Below are positions 13,001 through 26,600 of a DNA stretch of 64,000 bases, piece by piece. Positions within the stretch are counted from its first letter, which is position 1. The number at the start of each line of letters is the position of its first letter. The notes below the pieces were generated by a model that saw only the letters and a program-made list of their open reading frames with translations, was not told where the DNA came from and did no database searches. Origin of the DNA: Penium margaritaceum (lineage: Eukaryota; Streptophyta; Zygnematophyceae; Desmidiales; Peniaceae); the NCBI GenBank assembly GCA_023375785.1, contig SZWC01000103.1, forward strand, positions 509,574 through 573,573. Direction: 5' to 3'. The position numbers and the translations under genes were made by a program.

Positions 13001-14564
13001 CACGGTCAGAGTGCCCAATCTTAGTGCACATCTAATATGCATGACCTTGCAGGTATAAACAAGATAAAAAAACCGGTGGCTTGGCACGGCTATTGTGCGC
13101 AATGCCTTGACAAAATTGGCATGTGGCACTGACCATGACCACAAAGTTTGCCAAGTACATTAAATGGCTATGGATCATAATAAGAGTCAGCCACGGTCAG
13201 AGTGTCCAATGACAGTGCATATATACTAGGCATTTTCTTGCAGGTACAAACAAGGTAGAGTACTAGTGGCTTGGTGTGGCTATTATGTGCAATGCCTTGA
13301 CAAAGTTGGCATGTGCCACTGACCATGCCCACAAAGGTTACCAAGTGACTTGAACTTCTACCAATCGTAACATGCGTCAGCCACGGTCAGAGTGCCCAAT
13401 CACAGTGCACATCTAATATGCATAAACTTGCAGGTATAAACAAGGTAAAAACTGGTGGCTTGGCACGGCTATTGTGCGCAATCATTTGACAAAGTTGGCA
13501 AGTGCTACTGACCATGACCACAGAGTTTACCAAGTGACTCCACTTTCTACGAACAGTAACACAGGTCAGCCACATTCAGATTACCCAATCACAGTGTACA
13601 TCTAATATGCATGACCTTGCAGGTATAGTCAAGGTGAAACACTGTTGGCTTGGCACGGAAATTGTGTGCAATGCCTTGACAAAGTTTGCATGGGCCACTG
13701 ACCATGACCACAATGTTTACCTAGTACCTTAAACGGCTAAGAATCATAACACGAGTCAGCCACGGTCAGAGTGTCCAATCACAGTGCAGATATTCTGGGC
13801 ATGACCTTGCAGGTATAAACAAGGTAGAATACTGGTGGCTCGGTGTGGCTATTGTGCGCAATGCCTTGTCAAAGCTGGCATGTGCCATTGACCATAACCA
13901 CAACTGTATCCAAGTGACTTTTACTTCATTTGATCATAACACGAGTCAGCCACGGTCAGAGTGTCCAATCACGGTGCAGATATACTAGGCATTATCTTGC
14001 AGGTACAAACAAGGTAGAGTACTAGTGGCTCAGTGTGGCTATTATGTGCAATGCCTTGACAAAGGTGGCATGTGCCACTGACCATGCCCGCAAAGTTTAC
14101 CAAGTGACTTTAACGTCTACGAATCGTAACACGAGTCAGTCATGGTCAGAGTGCCCAATCACAGTGCACATCTAATATGTATGAACTTGCAGGTATAAAC
14201 AAGGTAAAAAACCGGTGCCATGGCATGGCTATTGTGCGCAATGCTTTGACAAAGTTGGCATGTGCCACTGACCATGACCACAGAGTTTACCAAGTGACTT
14301 GAACTTCTACGAACTGTAACACAAGTCAGCCACATTCAGAGTACCCAAGCACAGTGCACATATAATATGCATGACCGTGCCAATCGCTTGGCATGGCTAT
14401 TGTGCGCAATGCCTTGACAAAGTTGGCATGTGCCACTGATCATGACCACAAAGTTTACCAAGTACCTTAAACGGCTATGAATCATAACACGAGTCAGCCA
14501 CGGTCAGAGTGTCCAATCACAGTGCAGATGTACTAGGCATGATCTTGCAGGTGCAAACAAGGTA
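10085..14564 (+). repeat. 190-bp satellite array, block 2
   Basis: About 23-24 monomers of the same satellite in the same orientation, between MITE copies 1 and 2. It begins at the exact monomer position where block 1 stopped. The first monomers after the MITE (GGTGGTTTGGTGTAG..., then ...CGAGACAGCC near 10580) are homologous to those after MITE copies 2 and 3. One N interrupts the phase at 11237 and a 168-bp monomer lies near 14373. Confidence 0.96.
11237..11237. other. Single-N assembly join
   Basis: One N sits between ACCGGTGG and GTGCCACTG. About 43 bp of the conserved core is missing across the join. Confidence 0.85.
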
Positions 14565-15051
14565 CCCTACTGCTCGAGTTATTTGATTTTAAATGTTTTT
14601 CTGGTCATTGAAATTGTGTCAATTTTTTTTCGCTGAAATGAAAATGTCACACAAATAATTTGAATATGTTTTTCAGTGAAATCACGGTAGAGGAAATGTT
14701 CAATAATATTTCACATCACATGTTTGTTCACATTATCCGTAGAGTCATTCGTGGTAGGGAACTACAAATGGGCGTGAACAGCCATCTGTACAAAATGACA
14801 AACCCACGTAACACCACACACACCTAGACCCGTTGGTGGTCCTTAGTATTTCTTTGTACAATGGAATATCTCGTTGAAATATTGGATTTCTGAAAAATTG
14901 ATCATAGGCCTTATGTTGAATTCAATGTGTTAGTTGAATGTCAATTCGTTCCCTTAGGATTCCAAAAATAATACTGAGCTCAACTATTCAATCTAATTCA
15001 TAGATTTCATAATCAGGCAATCCTCTATCGTTGAATTCCTTGAGCAGTAGG
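14565..15051. mobile_element. MITE-like TIR element, copy 2 (487 bp)
   Basis: It has the same length, ends and monomer position as copy 1: left CCCTACTGCTCGAG, right CTTGAGCAGTAGG, with TA on both sides. Internal similarity to copy 3 looks like about 93-95% by eye, and copy 1 is more distant. The element and its satellite flanks repeat together 2563 bp downstream, so copies 2 and 3 are parts of one duplicated unit and not separate insertions. No transposase is encoded. Confidence 0.75.
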
Positions 15052-17127
15052 TAGAATACTGGTGGTTAGGTGTGGCTATTGTGCGCAATGCCTTGACAAA
15101 GTTGGCATGTGCCACTGACCATGACCACAAAGTTTACCAATCGACTTTAACTTATACGCATCGTAACACGAGTCAGCCACGGTCAGAGTGCCCAATCACA
15201 GTGCACATCTAATATGCATGACCTTGCAGGTATAAACAAGGTAAAAATCCGGTGGCTTGGTACGGCTATTGTGCGCAATGCCTTGACAAAGTTCGCATGT
15301 GCCACTGACCATGACCACAAAGTTTACCAAGTACATTAAACGGCTATGAATCATAACACGAGTCAGCCTTGGTCAGAGTGTCCAATCACAGTGCACATGA
15401 ACTAGGCATGATCTTGCAGGTACAAACAAGGTACAATACTGGTGGCTCGGTGTGGCTATTGTGCGCAATGCCTTGACAAAGTTGGCATGTGCCACTGACC
15501 ATGACCACAAAGTTTACCAAGTACATTAAACGGCTATGAATCATAACACGAGACAGCCACTGTCAGAGTATCCAATCACTGTGCAGATATACTGGGCATG
15601 ACCTCGCATGTATAAACAAGGTAGAATACTGGTGGCTCGGTGCAGCTATTGTGCGCAATGCATTGACAAAGTTGGGATGTGCCACTGACCATGACCACAA
15701 AGTTTACCAAGTGACTTTAACTTCTACGAATCATAACACGAGTCAGCCACGGTCAGAGTACCCAATCACAGTTAAGATGTACTAGGCATGACATTACAGG
15801 TATAAACAAGGTAAAAACAGGTGGCTTGGCACGGCTATTGAGCGCAATGTCTTGACAACGTTGGTATGTGCCACTGACCATGACCACAAAGTTTGCCAAG
15901 TACATTAAACGGCTATGAATCATAACACGGGTCAGCCACGGTCAGAGTGTCCAATCACAGTGCAGATATAATGGGCATGACCTTGCATGTATAAACAACA
16001 TAGAATACTGGTGGATCGGTGTGGCTATTTTGTGCAATGCCTTGCCAAAGTTGGTATGTGCCACTGACCATGACCAAAAATGTATCCAAGTGACTTTACT
16101 TCTATCGATCATGACACGAGTCAGCCACGATCAGAGTGTCCAATCACAGTGCAGATGTACTAGGCATGATCTTGCAGGTACAAACACGGTAAAACACCGG
16201 TGGCTTGGCGTGGCTATTGTGTACAATGCCTTGACAAAGTTTGCATGTGCCACTGACCATGACCACAAAGTTTACCAAGTGATTTTAACTTCTACGAATC
16301 GTAACACGAGTCAGCTACGGTCAGAGTGTCCAATCACGGTGCACATCTCACATGCATGACCTTGCAGGTATAAACAAGGTAAAAAACCGGTGGCTTGGCA
16401 CAGCTATTGTGCGCAATGCGTTGATAAAATTGGCATGTGCCACTGACCATGACCACAAAGTTTACCAAGTGACTTTAGCTTATACAAATCGTAACACGGG
16501 TCAGCCACACTCAGAGTGCCCAATCACGGTGCACATCTAATATGCATGACCTTGCAGGTATAAACAAGGTAAGAACCCGGTGGCTTGGCACGGCTATTGT
16601 GCGCAATGCCTTGACAAACTTGGCATGTGCCACTGACCATGACCACAAAGTTTACCAAGTGACTTTAACTTCTACGAATCGTAACACGAGTCAGCCATGG
16701 TCAGAGTGCCCAATCACAGTGTACATGTAATATGCATGAACTTGCAGGTATAAACAAGTTAAAAAACTGGTGGCTTGGCACGGATACTGTGCGCAATGCC
16801 TTGTGCCACTGACCATGACCACAAAGTTTACCAAGTACCTTAAAGGGCTATGAATCATAACACGTTTCAGCCACGGTCAGAGTGTCCAATCAAACTGCAG
16901 ATATACTGGGAATGACATTTCAGTTGTAAACAAGGTAAAGTATTCGTGGTTCGGTGTGGCTATTATGCACAATGCCTTGATAAAGTTAGCATGTGCCACT
17001 GACCATGACCACACATGTATCCAAGTGACTTTTACTTCTATTGATCATAACACGAGTCAGCCACGGTCAGAGTGTCAAATGACAGTGCAGATGTACTAGG
17101 CATGATCTTGCAGGTGCAAACAAGGTA
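15052..17127 (+). repeat. 190-bp satellite array, block 3
   Basis: About 11 monomers between MITE copies 2 and 3. This block is the satellite part of the 2563-bp unit. It ends with GCAAACAAGGTA, the same sequence that precedes MITE copy 2. One monomer near 16790 is shortened (GCCTTGTGCCACTG). Confidence 0.96.
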
Positions 17128-17614
17128 CCCTACTGCTCGAGTTATTTCATTTTAAATGTTTTTCTGGTCATTGAAATTGTGTCAAAATTTGTTCGATGAA
17201 ATAAAAATGTCACACAAATAATTTGAATATGTTTTCCGGTGAAATCACGGTTGAGGAAATGTTCACTCATATTTCACATCACATGTTTGTTCACATTCTC
17301 CGTAGAGTCATTCGTGGTAAGGAACTACAAATAGGCGTGAACAGCCATATGTACAAAATGACAAACCCACGTAACACCACACACTCCTAGACCCGTCGGT
17401 GGTCCTTAGTGTTTCTTTGTACAATGGAAGATCTCGTTGAAATATTGGATTTCTGCAAAAATGATCCTGGGCCTTTTGTTGAATTCAAAGTGTCGGTTGA
17501 ATGTCAACTCGTTCACTTAGGATTCCAAAAAAAATACTGAGCCCAATTTTTCAATCTAATTCATAGATTTCATAATCAGGCAAACCTCTATCGTTGAATT
17601 CCTTGAGCAGTAGG
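17128..17614. mobile_element. MITE-like TIR element, copy 3 (487 bp)
   Basis: Third copy, again 487 bp, with the same inverted ends, TA flanks and monomer position. Identical length in all three copies argues for faithful copying within the satellite with no large internal changes since. It carries no coding region that I recognise. Confidence 0.75.
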
Positions 17615-20600
17615 TAGAATACTGGTGGTTCGGTGTGGCTATTGTGTGCAATGCCTTGACAAAGTTGGCATGTGCCACTGACCATGACCACAAAGTTTAC
17701 CAAGCGACTTTAACTTGTACGTATCGTAACACGAGTCAGCCACGGTCAGAGTGCCCAATTTGAGTGCACATCTAACATGCATGACCTTGCAGGTATAAAC
17801 AAGGTAAAAATCCGGTGGCTTGGCACGGCTATTGTGTGCAATTCCTTACCAAAGTTCGCATGTGCCACTGACCATGACCACAAAGTTTACCAAGTACATC
17901 AAACGGCTACGAATCATAACACGAGTCAGCCACAGTCAGAGTGTCCAATCACAGTGCACATGAACTAGGCCTGATCTTGCAGGTACAAACAAGGAAGAAT
18001 ACTGGTTGCTCGGTGTGGCTATGGTGCGCAATGCCTTGACAAAATTGGCATGTGCCACTGACCATGACCACAAAGTTTACCAAGTACATTAAACGGCTAT
18101 GAATCATAACACGAGACAGCCATTGTCAGAGTATCCAATCACTGTGCAGATATACTGGGCATGACCTCGCATGTATAAACAAGGTAAAATACTGGTGGCT
18201 CGGTGCAGCTATTGTGCGCAATGCCTTGACAAAGTTGGGATGTGCCACTGACCATGACCACAAAGTTTACCAAGTGACTTTAACTTCTATGAATCATAAC
18301 ACGAGTCAGCCACTGTCAGAGTACCCAATCACAGTTCAGATGTACTAGACATGACATTACAGTTATAAACAAGGTAAAAAACAGGTTTCTTGGCACGGCT
18401 ATTGTGCGCAATGTCTTGACAAAGTTGGTATGTGCCACTGACCATGACCACAAAGTTTACCAAGTACATTAAACGGCTATGGATCATAACACGGGTCAGC
18501 CACGGTCAGAGTGTCCAATCACAGTGCAGATATAATGGGTATGACCTTGCATGTATAAACAAAATAGAATACAGGTGGATCGGTGTGGCTATTTTGTGCA
18601 ATGCCTTGACAAAGTTGGTATGTGCCACTGACCATGACCAAAAATGTATCCAAGTGACTTTACTTCTATCGATCATAACACGAGTCAGCCACGGTCAGTG
18701 TGTCCAATCACAGTGCAGATGTACTAGGCATGATCTTGCAGGTACAAACACGGTAAAACCCCGGTGGCTTGACGTGGCTATTGTGCGCAATGCCTTGACA
18801 AAGTTTGCATGTGCCACTGACCATGACCACAAAGTTTACCAAGTGGCTTTCACTTCTACGAATCGTAACACGATTCAGCCACGGTCAGAGTGTCCAATCA
18901 CGGTGCACATCTAACATGCATGACCTTGCAGGTATAAACAAGGTACAAAACCGGTGGCTTGGCACAGCTATTGTGCGCAATGCGTTGATAAAATTGGCAT
19001 GTGCCACTGACCATGACCACAAAGTTTACCAAGTGACTTTAACTTCTACAAATCGTAACACGGGTCAGCCACACTCAGAGTGCCCAATCATGGTGCACAT
19101 GTAATATGCATGACCTTGCAGGTATTAAAAAGGTTAAAAACCGGTGGCTTGGCACGGCTATTGTGCGCAATGCCTTGACAAAGTTGGCATGTGCCACTGA
19201 CCATGACCACAAAGTTTACCAAGTGACTTAAACTTCTACGAATCGTAACACGAGGCAGCCACGGTCAGAGTGTCCAATCACGGTGCACATCTAACATGCA
19301 TAACCTTGCATGTATAAACAAGGTAAAAAACCGGTGGCTTGGCACAGATATTGTGCGCAATGCCTTGACAAAATTGGCAGGTGCCACTGACCATGACCAC
19401 AAAGTTTACCAAGTGTCTTTAACTTCTACAAATCGTAATACGGGTCAGCCACACTCAGAGTGCCCAATCACAGTGCACATCTAATATGCATGAACTTGCA
19501 GGTATAAACAAGTTAAAAAACCGGTGGCTTGGCACGGATATTATGCGCAATGCCTTGACAAAGTTGGCATGTGCCACTGACCATGACCACAAAGTTAACC
19601 AAGTACCTTAAAGGGCTATGAATCATAACACGTTTCAGCCACGGTCAGAGTTTCCAATCACAGTGCAGATATACTGGGCATGACCTTTCAGTTGTAAACA
19701 AGGTATAGTACTCGTGGTTTGGCGTGGCTATTATGCACAATGCCTTGACAAAGTTGGCATGTGCCACTGACCATGACCACAAATGTATGCAAGTGACTTT
19801 TACTTCTATTGATCATAACACGAGTCAGCCACGGTCAGAGAGTCCAATCACAGTGCAGATGAACTAGGCATGCTCTTGAAGGTGCAAACAGGATAGAGTA
19901 CTGGTGGCTCGGTTTTGCTATTGTGCGCAATGCCTTGACAAAGTTGGCATGTGCCACTGACCATGAACACAAAGTTTACCAAGTGACTTCAACTTCTACG
20001 AATCGTATCACGAGTCAGCCACGGTCAGAGTTCCCAATCACAGTGCACATCTAGTATGCATGACCTTGCAGGTATAAACAAGTAAAAAAAACCTGTGTCT
20101 TGGCATGACTATTGTGCGCAATGCCTTGACAAAGTTGGCATGTGCCACTGACCATGACCACAAAGTTTACCAAGTACCTTAAACAGCTATGAATCACAAC
20201 ACGAGTCAGCCACGGTCAGAGTGTCCAATCACAATGCAGATATAGTAGGCATGATCTTGCACGTGCAAATAAGATAGAATACGGGTGGCTTGGTGTGGCT
20301 ATTGTGCGCAATGCTTTGACAAAGTTGGCATGTGCGACTGACCATGGCCACAAAGTTTACCAAGTGACTTTAACTTCTATTAATTGTAACACAAGTCAGC
20401 CACAATCAGAGTGCGCAATCAAAGTTCAGATGTACTAGGCATCACCTTGCAGGTATAAACAAGGTAAATAAACCGGTGGCGTGGCACAGCTATTGTGCGC
20501 AATGCCTTGAAAAAGTTGGCATGTGCCACTGACCATGACCACAAAGTTTACCAAGTACCTTAAGTGGGTATGAATCATAACACGAGTCAGCCACGGGAAC

Positions 20601-23600
20601 AGTGTCCACTCACAGAGCAGATATACTGGGCATGACCTTACAGGTATAAACAAGGTAGAATACTGGTGGCTCGGTGTGGCTATTGTGTGCAATGCCTTGA
20701 CAAAGATGGCATATGCCACTGACCATGACCACAATTGTATCCAAGTGACTTTTACATCTATTGATCATAACATAAGTCAGCCACGGTCAGAGTGTCCAAT
20801 CATAGTGCAGATGTACTACGCATGTTCTTGAAGGTTCAAACAAGGTAGAATACTGGTGGCTCGCAATGGCTATTGTGCGCAATGCCTTGACAATGTTGGC
20901 ATGTGCCACTGACCATAACCACGAAGTTTACCAAGTGATTTGAACTTCTACGAATCATAACACAATTCAACCACGGTCAGAATGCCCAATCACAGTGCAC
21001 ATCAAATATGCATGACCTTGCAGGTATAAAGAAGGAAAAAAACCGGTGGCTTGGCACGGCTTTTGTGCGCAATGCCTTGACAAAGTTGGCATGTGCCACT
21101 GACCATGACCACAAAGTTTACCAAGTGACTATAACTTCTACAAATCGTAACACGAGTCAGCCACAGTCAGAGCGCCCAATCACAGTTCAGATGCACTAGG
21201 CATGACCTTGCATGTATAAACAGGGTAAAAAACCGGTGGCTTGGCACAGATATTGTGGGCAATGCCTTGATAAAGCTGGCATGTGCCACTCACCATGACC
21301 ACAAAGTTTACCAAGTACCTTAAACGGCTATGACTCATAACATGAGTCAGCCACGGTCAGAGTGTCCAATCACAGTGCAGATATACTGGGTATGACCTTG
21401 CACATATAAGCTAGAATACTGTTGGCTCGGTGTGGCTATTGTGCGCAATGCGTTGACAAAGTTGGCATGCGCCACTAACCATGACCACAAATGTATCCAA
21501 GTGAGTTTTACTTATATTGATCATAACACAAGTCAGCCACGGTCAGAGTGTTCAATCACAGTGCAGATGTACTAGGCATGATCTTGCAGGTACAAACAAG
21601 GTAGAATACTGGTGGCTCGGTATAGCTATTGTGTGCAATGCCTTGACAAAGTTGGCATGTGCCACTGACCATGACCACAAAGTTTACCAAGTGACTTTAA
21701 CTTCTACGAATCATTACACAAGTCAGCCATGGTCAGAGTACCCAATCACAGTGCACATCTAATATGCATGACATTGCAGGTATAAACAGGGTAAAAAACC
21801 GGTGTCTTGGCACAGCTATTGTGCGCAATGCCTTGACAAAGTTGGCATGTGACACAGACCATGACCACAAAGTTTACCAATTGACTTTAACTTCTATGGA
21901 TTGTAACAGGAGTCGGCCACAGTCAGAGTGTCCAATCAAAGTTCAGATGTACTAGGCATGACCTTGCAGTTGTAAACAAGGTAAAAAACCGGTGGCGTGG
22001 CACCGCTGTTGTGCGCAATGCCTTGACAAAGTTGGCATGTGCCACTGACCATGACCACAAAGTTTACCAAGTGACTTTAACTTCTACAAATCGTAACACG
22101 AGTCAACCACGGTCAGAGTGCCCAATCACAGTGCACATCTAATATGCATGACCTTGCAGGTATAAACAAAGTAAAAAACTGGTGGCTTGGCACGCCTATT
22201 GTGCGCAATGCCTTGAAAAAGTTGGCATGTGCCACTGACCATGACCACAAGGTTTACCAAGTGACGTTAACTTCTACAAATCGTGACACGAGTCAGCTAC
22301 AGTCAAAGTGCCCAATCACAGTTCAGATGTACTAGGCATGACCTTGCAGGTATGAACAAGGTAAAAACCCGATGGCGTGGCACGGCTATTGTGCGCAATG
22401 CCTTGACAAAGTTGGCATGTGCCACTGACCATGACCACAAAGTTTACCAAGTACCTCAAACGGCTATGACTCATAACACGAGTCAGCCACGGTCAGAGTG
22501 TCCAATCACAGTGCAGACGTACTACGCATGATCTTGCAGGTTAAAAAAAGGTAGAATACTGGTGGCTCGGTGTGGCTATTGTGCGCAATGCCTTGACAAA
22601 GTTGGCATGTGCCACTGACCATGACTACAAAGTTTACCAAGTGACTTTAACCTCTACATACCGTAACACGAGTCAGCCACGATCAGAGTGCCCAATCACA
22701 GTGTACATCTAATATGCATGACCTTGCAGGTATAAACAAGGTAAAAAACTGGTGGCTTGGCACGGCTATTGTGCGCAATGCCTTGACAAAGTTGGCATGT
22801 GCCACTGCTATGACCACAAAGTTTACCAAGTACATTAAACGGCTATGAATCATAACACGAGGCAGCCACGGTCAGAGTGTCCAATTTCAGTGTAGATATA
22901 CTGGACATGACCTTACAGGTACAAACAAGGCAGAATACTGGTGGCTCAGTGTGGCTATTTTTTGTAATGCCTTGACAAAGTTGGCATGTGCTACTGACCA
23001 TGACCACAAATGTATCCAAGTGACTTTTACTTCTATTGATCATAACACGAGTCCGCCACGGTCAGAGTGTCCTATCACAGTGCATATGTACTAGGCATGA
23101 TCTTGCAGGTGCAAACAAGGTAGAATACTGGTGGCTCAGTGTGGCTATTGTGCGCAATGCCTTGACAGAGTTGGCAGTGCCACTGACCATGACCACAAAG
23201 TTTACCAAGTGACTTTAACTTCTACGAATCGTAACAAGATTCAGCAACGGTCAGATTGCTCAATCACAGTGCACATCTAATATGCGTGACCTTGCATGTA
23301 TAAACAAGTTAAAAACCGGTGGCTTGGCACGGCTATTGTGCGCAATGCCTTGACAAAATTGGCATGTGCCACAGACCATGACCACAAAGTTTACCAAGTA
23401 CCTCTAACGGCTATGAATCATAACACGAGTCCGCCACGGTCAGAGTGTCCAATCATAGTGCAGATATACTGGGTATGATCTTACAGGTTAAAACAAGGCA
23501 AAATACTGGTGGCTTGGTGTGGCTATTGTGCGCAATGCCGTGAGAAAGTTGGCATGTGCCCCTGACCATGACCACAAATGTATCCAAGTGACTTTTACTT

Positions 23601-26600
23601 CTGTTTATCATAACACGAGTCAGCCACGGTTAGAGTGTCCAATCACATGCCAGATGTACTAGGCATTATCTTGCAGGTACAAACAAGGTAGAATACTAGT
23701 AACTTGGTGTGGCTATTTTACGCAATGCCTTGACAAAGTTGGCATGTGCCACTGACCATGACCACAAATGTATCCAAGTGACTTTTACTTCTATTGATCA
23801 TAACACGAGTCAGCCACGGTCAGAGTGTCCAATCACAGTGCAGATAAACTAGGCATGAGCTTGCAGGTACAAACAAGGCAGAATATTGGTGGCTCCATGT
23901 GGCTATTGTGCGCAATGCCTTGACAACGTTGGCATGTGCCACTGACCATGACCACAAATTTTTCCAAGTGACTTTTACTTCTATTGATCATGACACGAGT
24001 CAGCCACGGTCAGAGTGTCCAATCACAGTGCAGATGTACTAGGCATGATTTTGGAGGTATAAACAAGGTAGAATACTAGTGGCTCGGTGTGGCTATTTTG
24101 CGCAATGCCTTGAAAAAGTTGGCATGTGCCACTGACCATGACCACAAATGTATCCAAGTGACTTTTACTTCTATTGATCATAACACAAGTCAGCCGCGGT
24201 CAGACTGTCCAATCACAGTGTAGATGTACTAGGCATGATCTTGCAGGTTAAAAAAAAGTAGAAACTTGGTGTCTCGGTGTGGCTATTGTGCACAATGCCT
24301 TTACAAAGTTGGCATGTGCCACTGACCATGACCACAATGTTTACCATGTGACTTTAACTTATACAAATCGTAACACGACACGGCCACGGTCAGAGTGCCC
24401 AATCATAGCGCACATGTAATATGCACGACCTCGCAGGTATAAACAAGGTACAAAACTGGTGGCTTGGCACGGCTATTGTGCACAATGCCTTGACAAAGTT
24501 GGCATGTGCCACTGCCATGCCCGCAAAGTTTACCAAGTACCTTTAACGGATATGAGTCATAACATGAGTCAGCCATGGTCAGAGTATCCAATCACAGTGC
24601 ATATTTACTGGGCATGGCCTTACACGTATAAATAAGGTAAAATACTGGTGGCTTGGTGTGGCTATTGTACGCTATGTCCTGACAAAGTTGGCATGTGCCA
24701 ATGACCATGACCACAAATGTATCCAAGTGACTTTTACTTCTATTGATCATAACACGAGTCAGCCACGGTCAGAGTGTCCAATCACAGTGCAGATGTACTA
24801 GGCATGATCTTGCAGGTACAAACAAGGCAGAATATTGGTGGCTCCATGTGGCTATTGTGCGCAATGCCTTGACAGAGTTGGCAGTGCCACTGACCATGAC
24901 CATAAATGTATCCAAGTGACTTTTGCTTCTATTGATCATAACACGAGTCAGCCATGGTCAGAGTATCCAATCACAGTACAGATGTACTAGGCATGACCTT
25001 GCAGATATAGACAGTGTAAAAACCGGTGGCTTGGCACGGCTACTGTGCGCATTACCTTGACAAAGTTGGCATGTGCCACTGACCATGACCACAAATGTAT
25101 CCAAGTGACTTTTACTTCTATTGATCATAACACGAGTCAGCCATGGTCAGAGTGTCCAATCACAGTACAGATGTACTAGGCATGACCTTGCAGATATAGA
25201 CAGTGTAAAAACCGGTGGCTTGGCACGGCTACTGTGCGCATTACCTTGACAAAGTTGGCATGTGCCACTGACCATGACCACAAAGTTTACCACGTACCTT
25301 AAACGGCTATGAATCATAACACGAGTCAGCCACGGTCGGAGTGTCCAGTCACAGTGCAGATATACTAGGCATGACCTTGCAGGTACAAACAAGGTAGAAC
25401 ACTGGTGGCTCGGTGTGGCTATTATGCGCAACGCCTTGACAAAGTTGGCATGTGCCACTGACCATCACCACAAATGTATCCAAGTGACTTTTGCTTCTAT
25501 TGATCATAACACGAGTCAGCATCTTTCAGAGTGTCCAATCAAAATGCAGACGTACTATGCATGGTCTTGCAGGTGCAGACAAGGTAGAATACTGGTGGCT
25601 CAGTGTGCGCAACACCTTGATAAAGTTGGCATGTGCCACTCGCCATGGCTACAAAGTTTTGCAAGTGACTTCAACTTATACGAATCATAACACAAGTCAG
25701 CCATGGTCAGAGTGTCCAATCACAGCGTACATCTAATATGCATGACCTTGCAGGTAAAAAACCAGTGGCTTGGCACGGCTATTGTGTGCAATGCCTTGAA
25801 AAAGTTGGCATGTGCCAACTGACCATGACAGTATTGATCATAACACGAGTCAGCCATTGTCAAATGTCCGATCACAGTACAAATGTACTATGCATGATCT
25901 TGCAGGTACAAACAAGGTAGAATACTGGTGGCTCGGTGTGGCTATTGTGCGCAATGCCTTGACAAAGTTGGCATGTGCCACTGACCATGACCACAAAGCT
26001 TACCAAGTGACTTTAGCTTCTACGAAGCATAACACAAGTCCGCCACAGTCAGAGTGCCCAATCACAGTGCAGAAAGACTAGGCATGACCTTGCAGGTATA
26101 AACAAGTTAAAAAACTGGTGGCTTGGCACGGCTTTTGTGCGCAATGCGTTGACAAAGTTGGCATGTGCCACTGACCATGACCACAAAGTTTACCAAGTGA
26201 CTTTAACTTCTACGAATCGTAACACGAGTCAGCCACAGTCAGAGTGCCCAATCACAGTTTAGATGTACTAGGCATGACCTTGCAGTTATAGACAAGGTAA
26301 AAAACCAGTGGCTTGGCACGGCTATTGTGCGCCATGCATTGACAAAGTTGGCATGTGCCACTGAACATGACCACAATTTTACCAAGTGACTTCAACTTCT
26401 ACGAATCGTAACACGAGTCAGCCACAACCAGAGTGTCCAATCACAGTTCAGATATACTAGGCATGACCTTGTAGGTATAAACAAGGAAAGAAACCGGTGG
26501 CTTTGTAGGCTACTGTGCGCAATGCCTGGACAAAGTTGGCATGTGCCATTGACCATGTCCACAAAGTTTACCAAGTACCTTAAACGGCTATGAATCATAA

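Larger units (their letters stand above)
14565..19890 (+). repeat. Higher-order unit of ~2563 bp (MITE plus ~11 monomers), duplicated
   Basis: The left end of MITE copy 2 recurs exactly 2563 bp later in copy 3. The satellite that follows is also parallel: 15549 and 18112 (CGAGACAGCC), and 16352 and 18915. The second unit carries one extra monomer further on, after which the offset is about 2753 bp. At about 19880 the position equivalent to the MITE site reads GGTGCAAACAGGATAGAG with no insertion, so the next unit downstream is empty. Confidence 0.82.
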
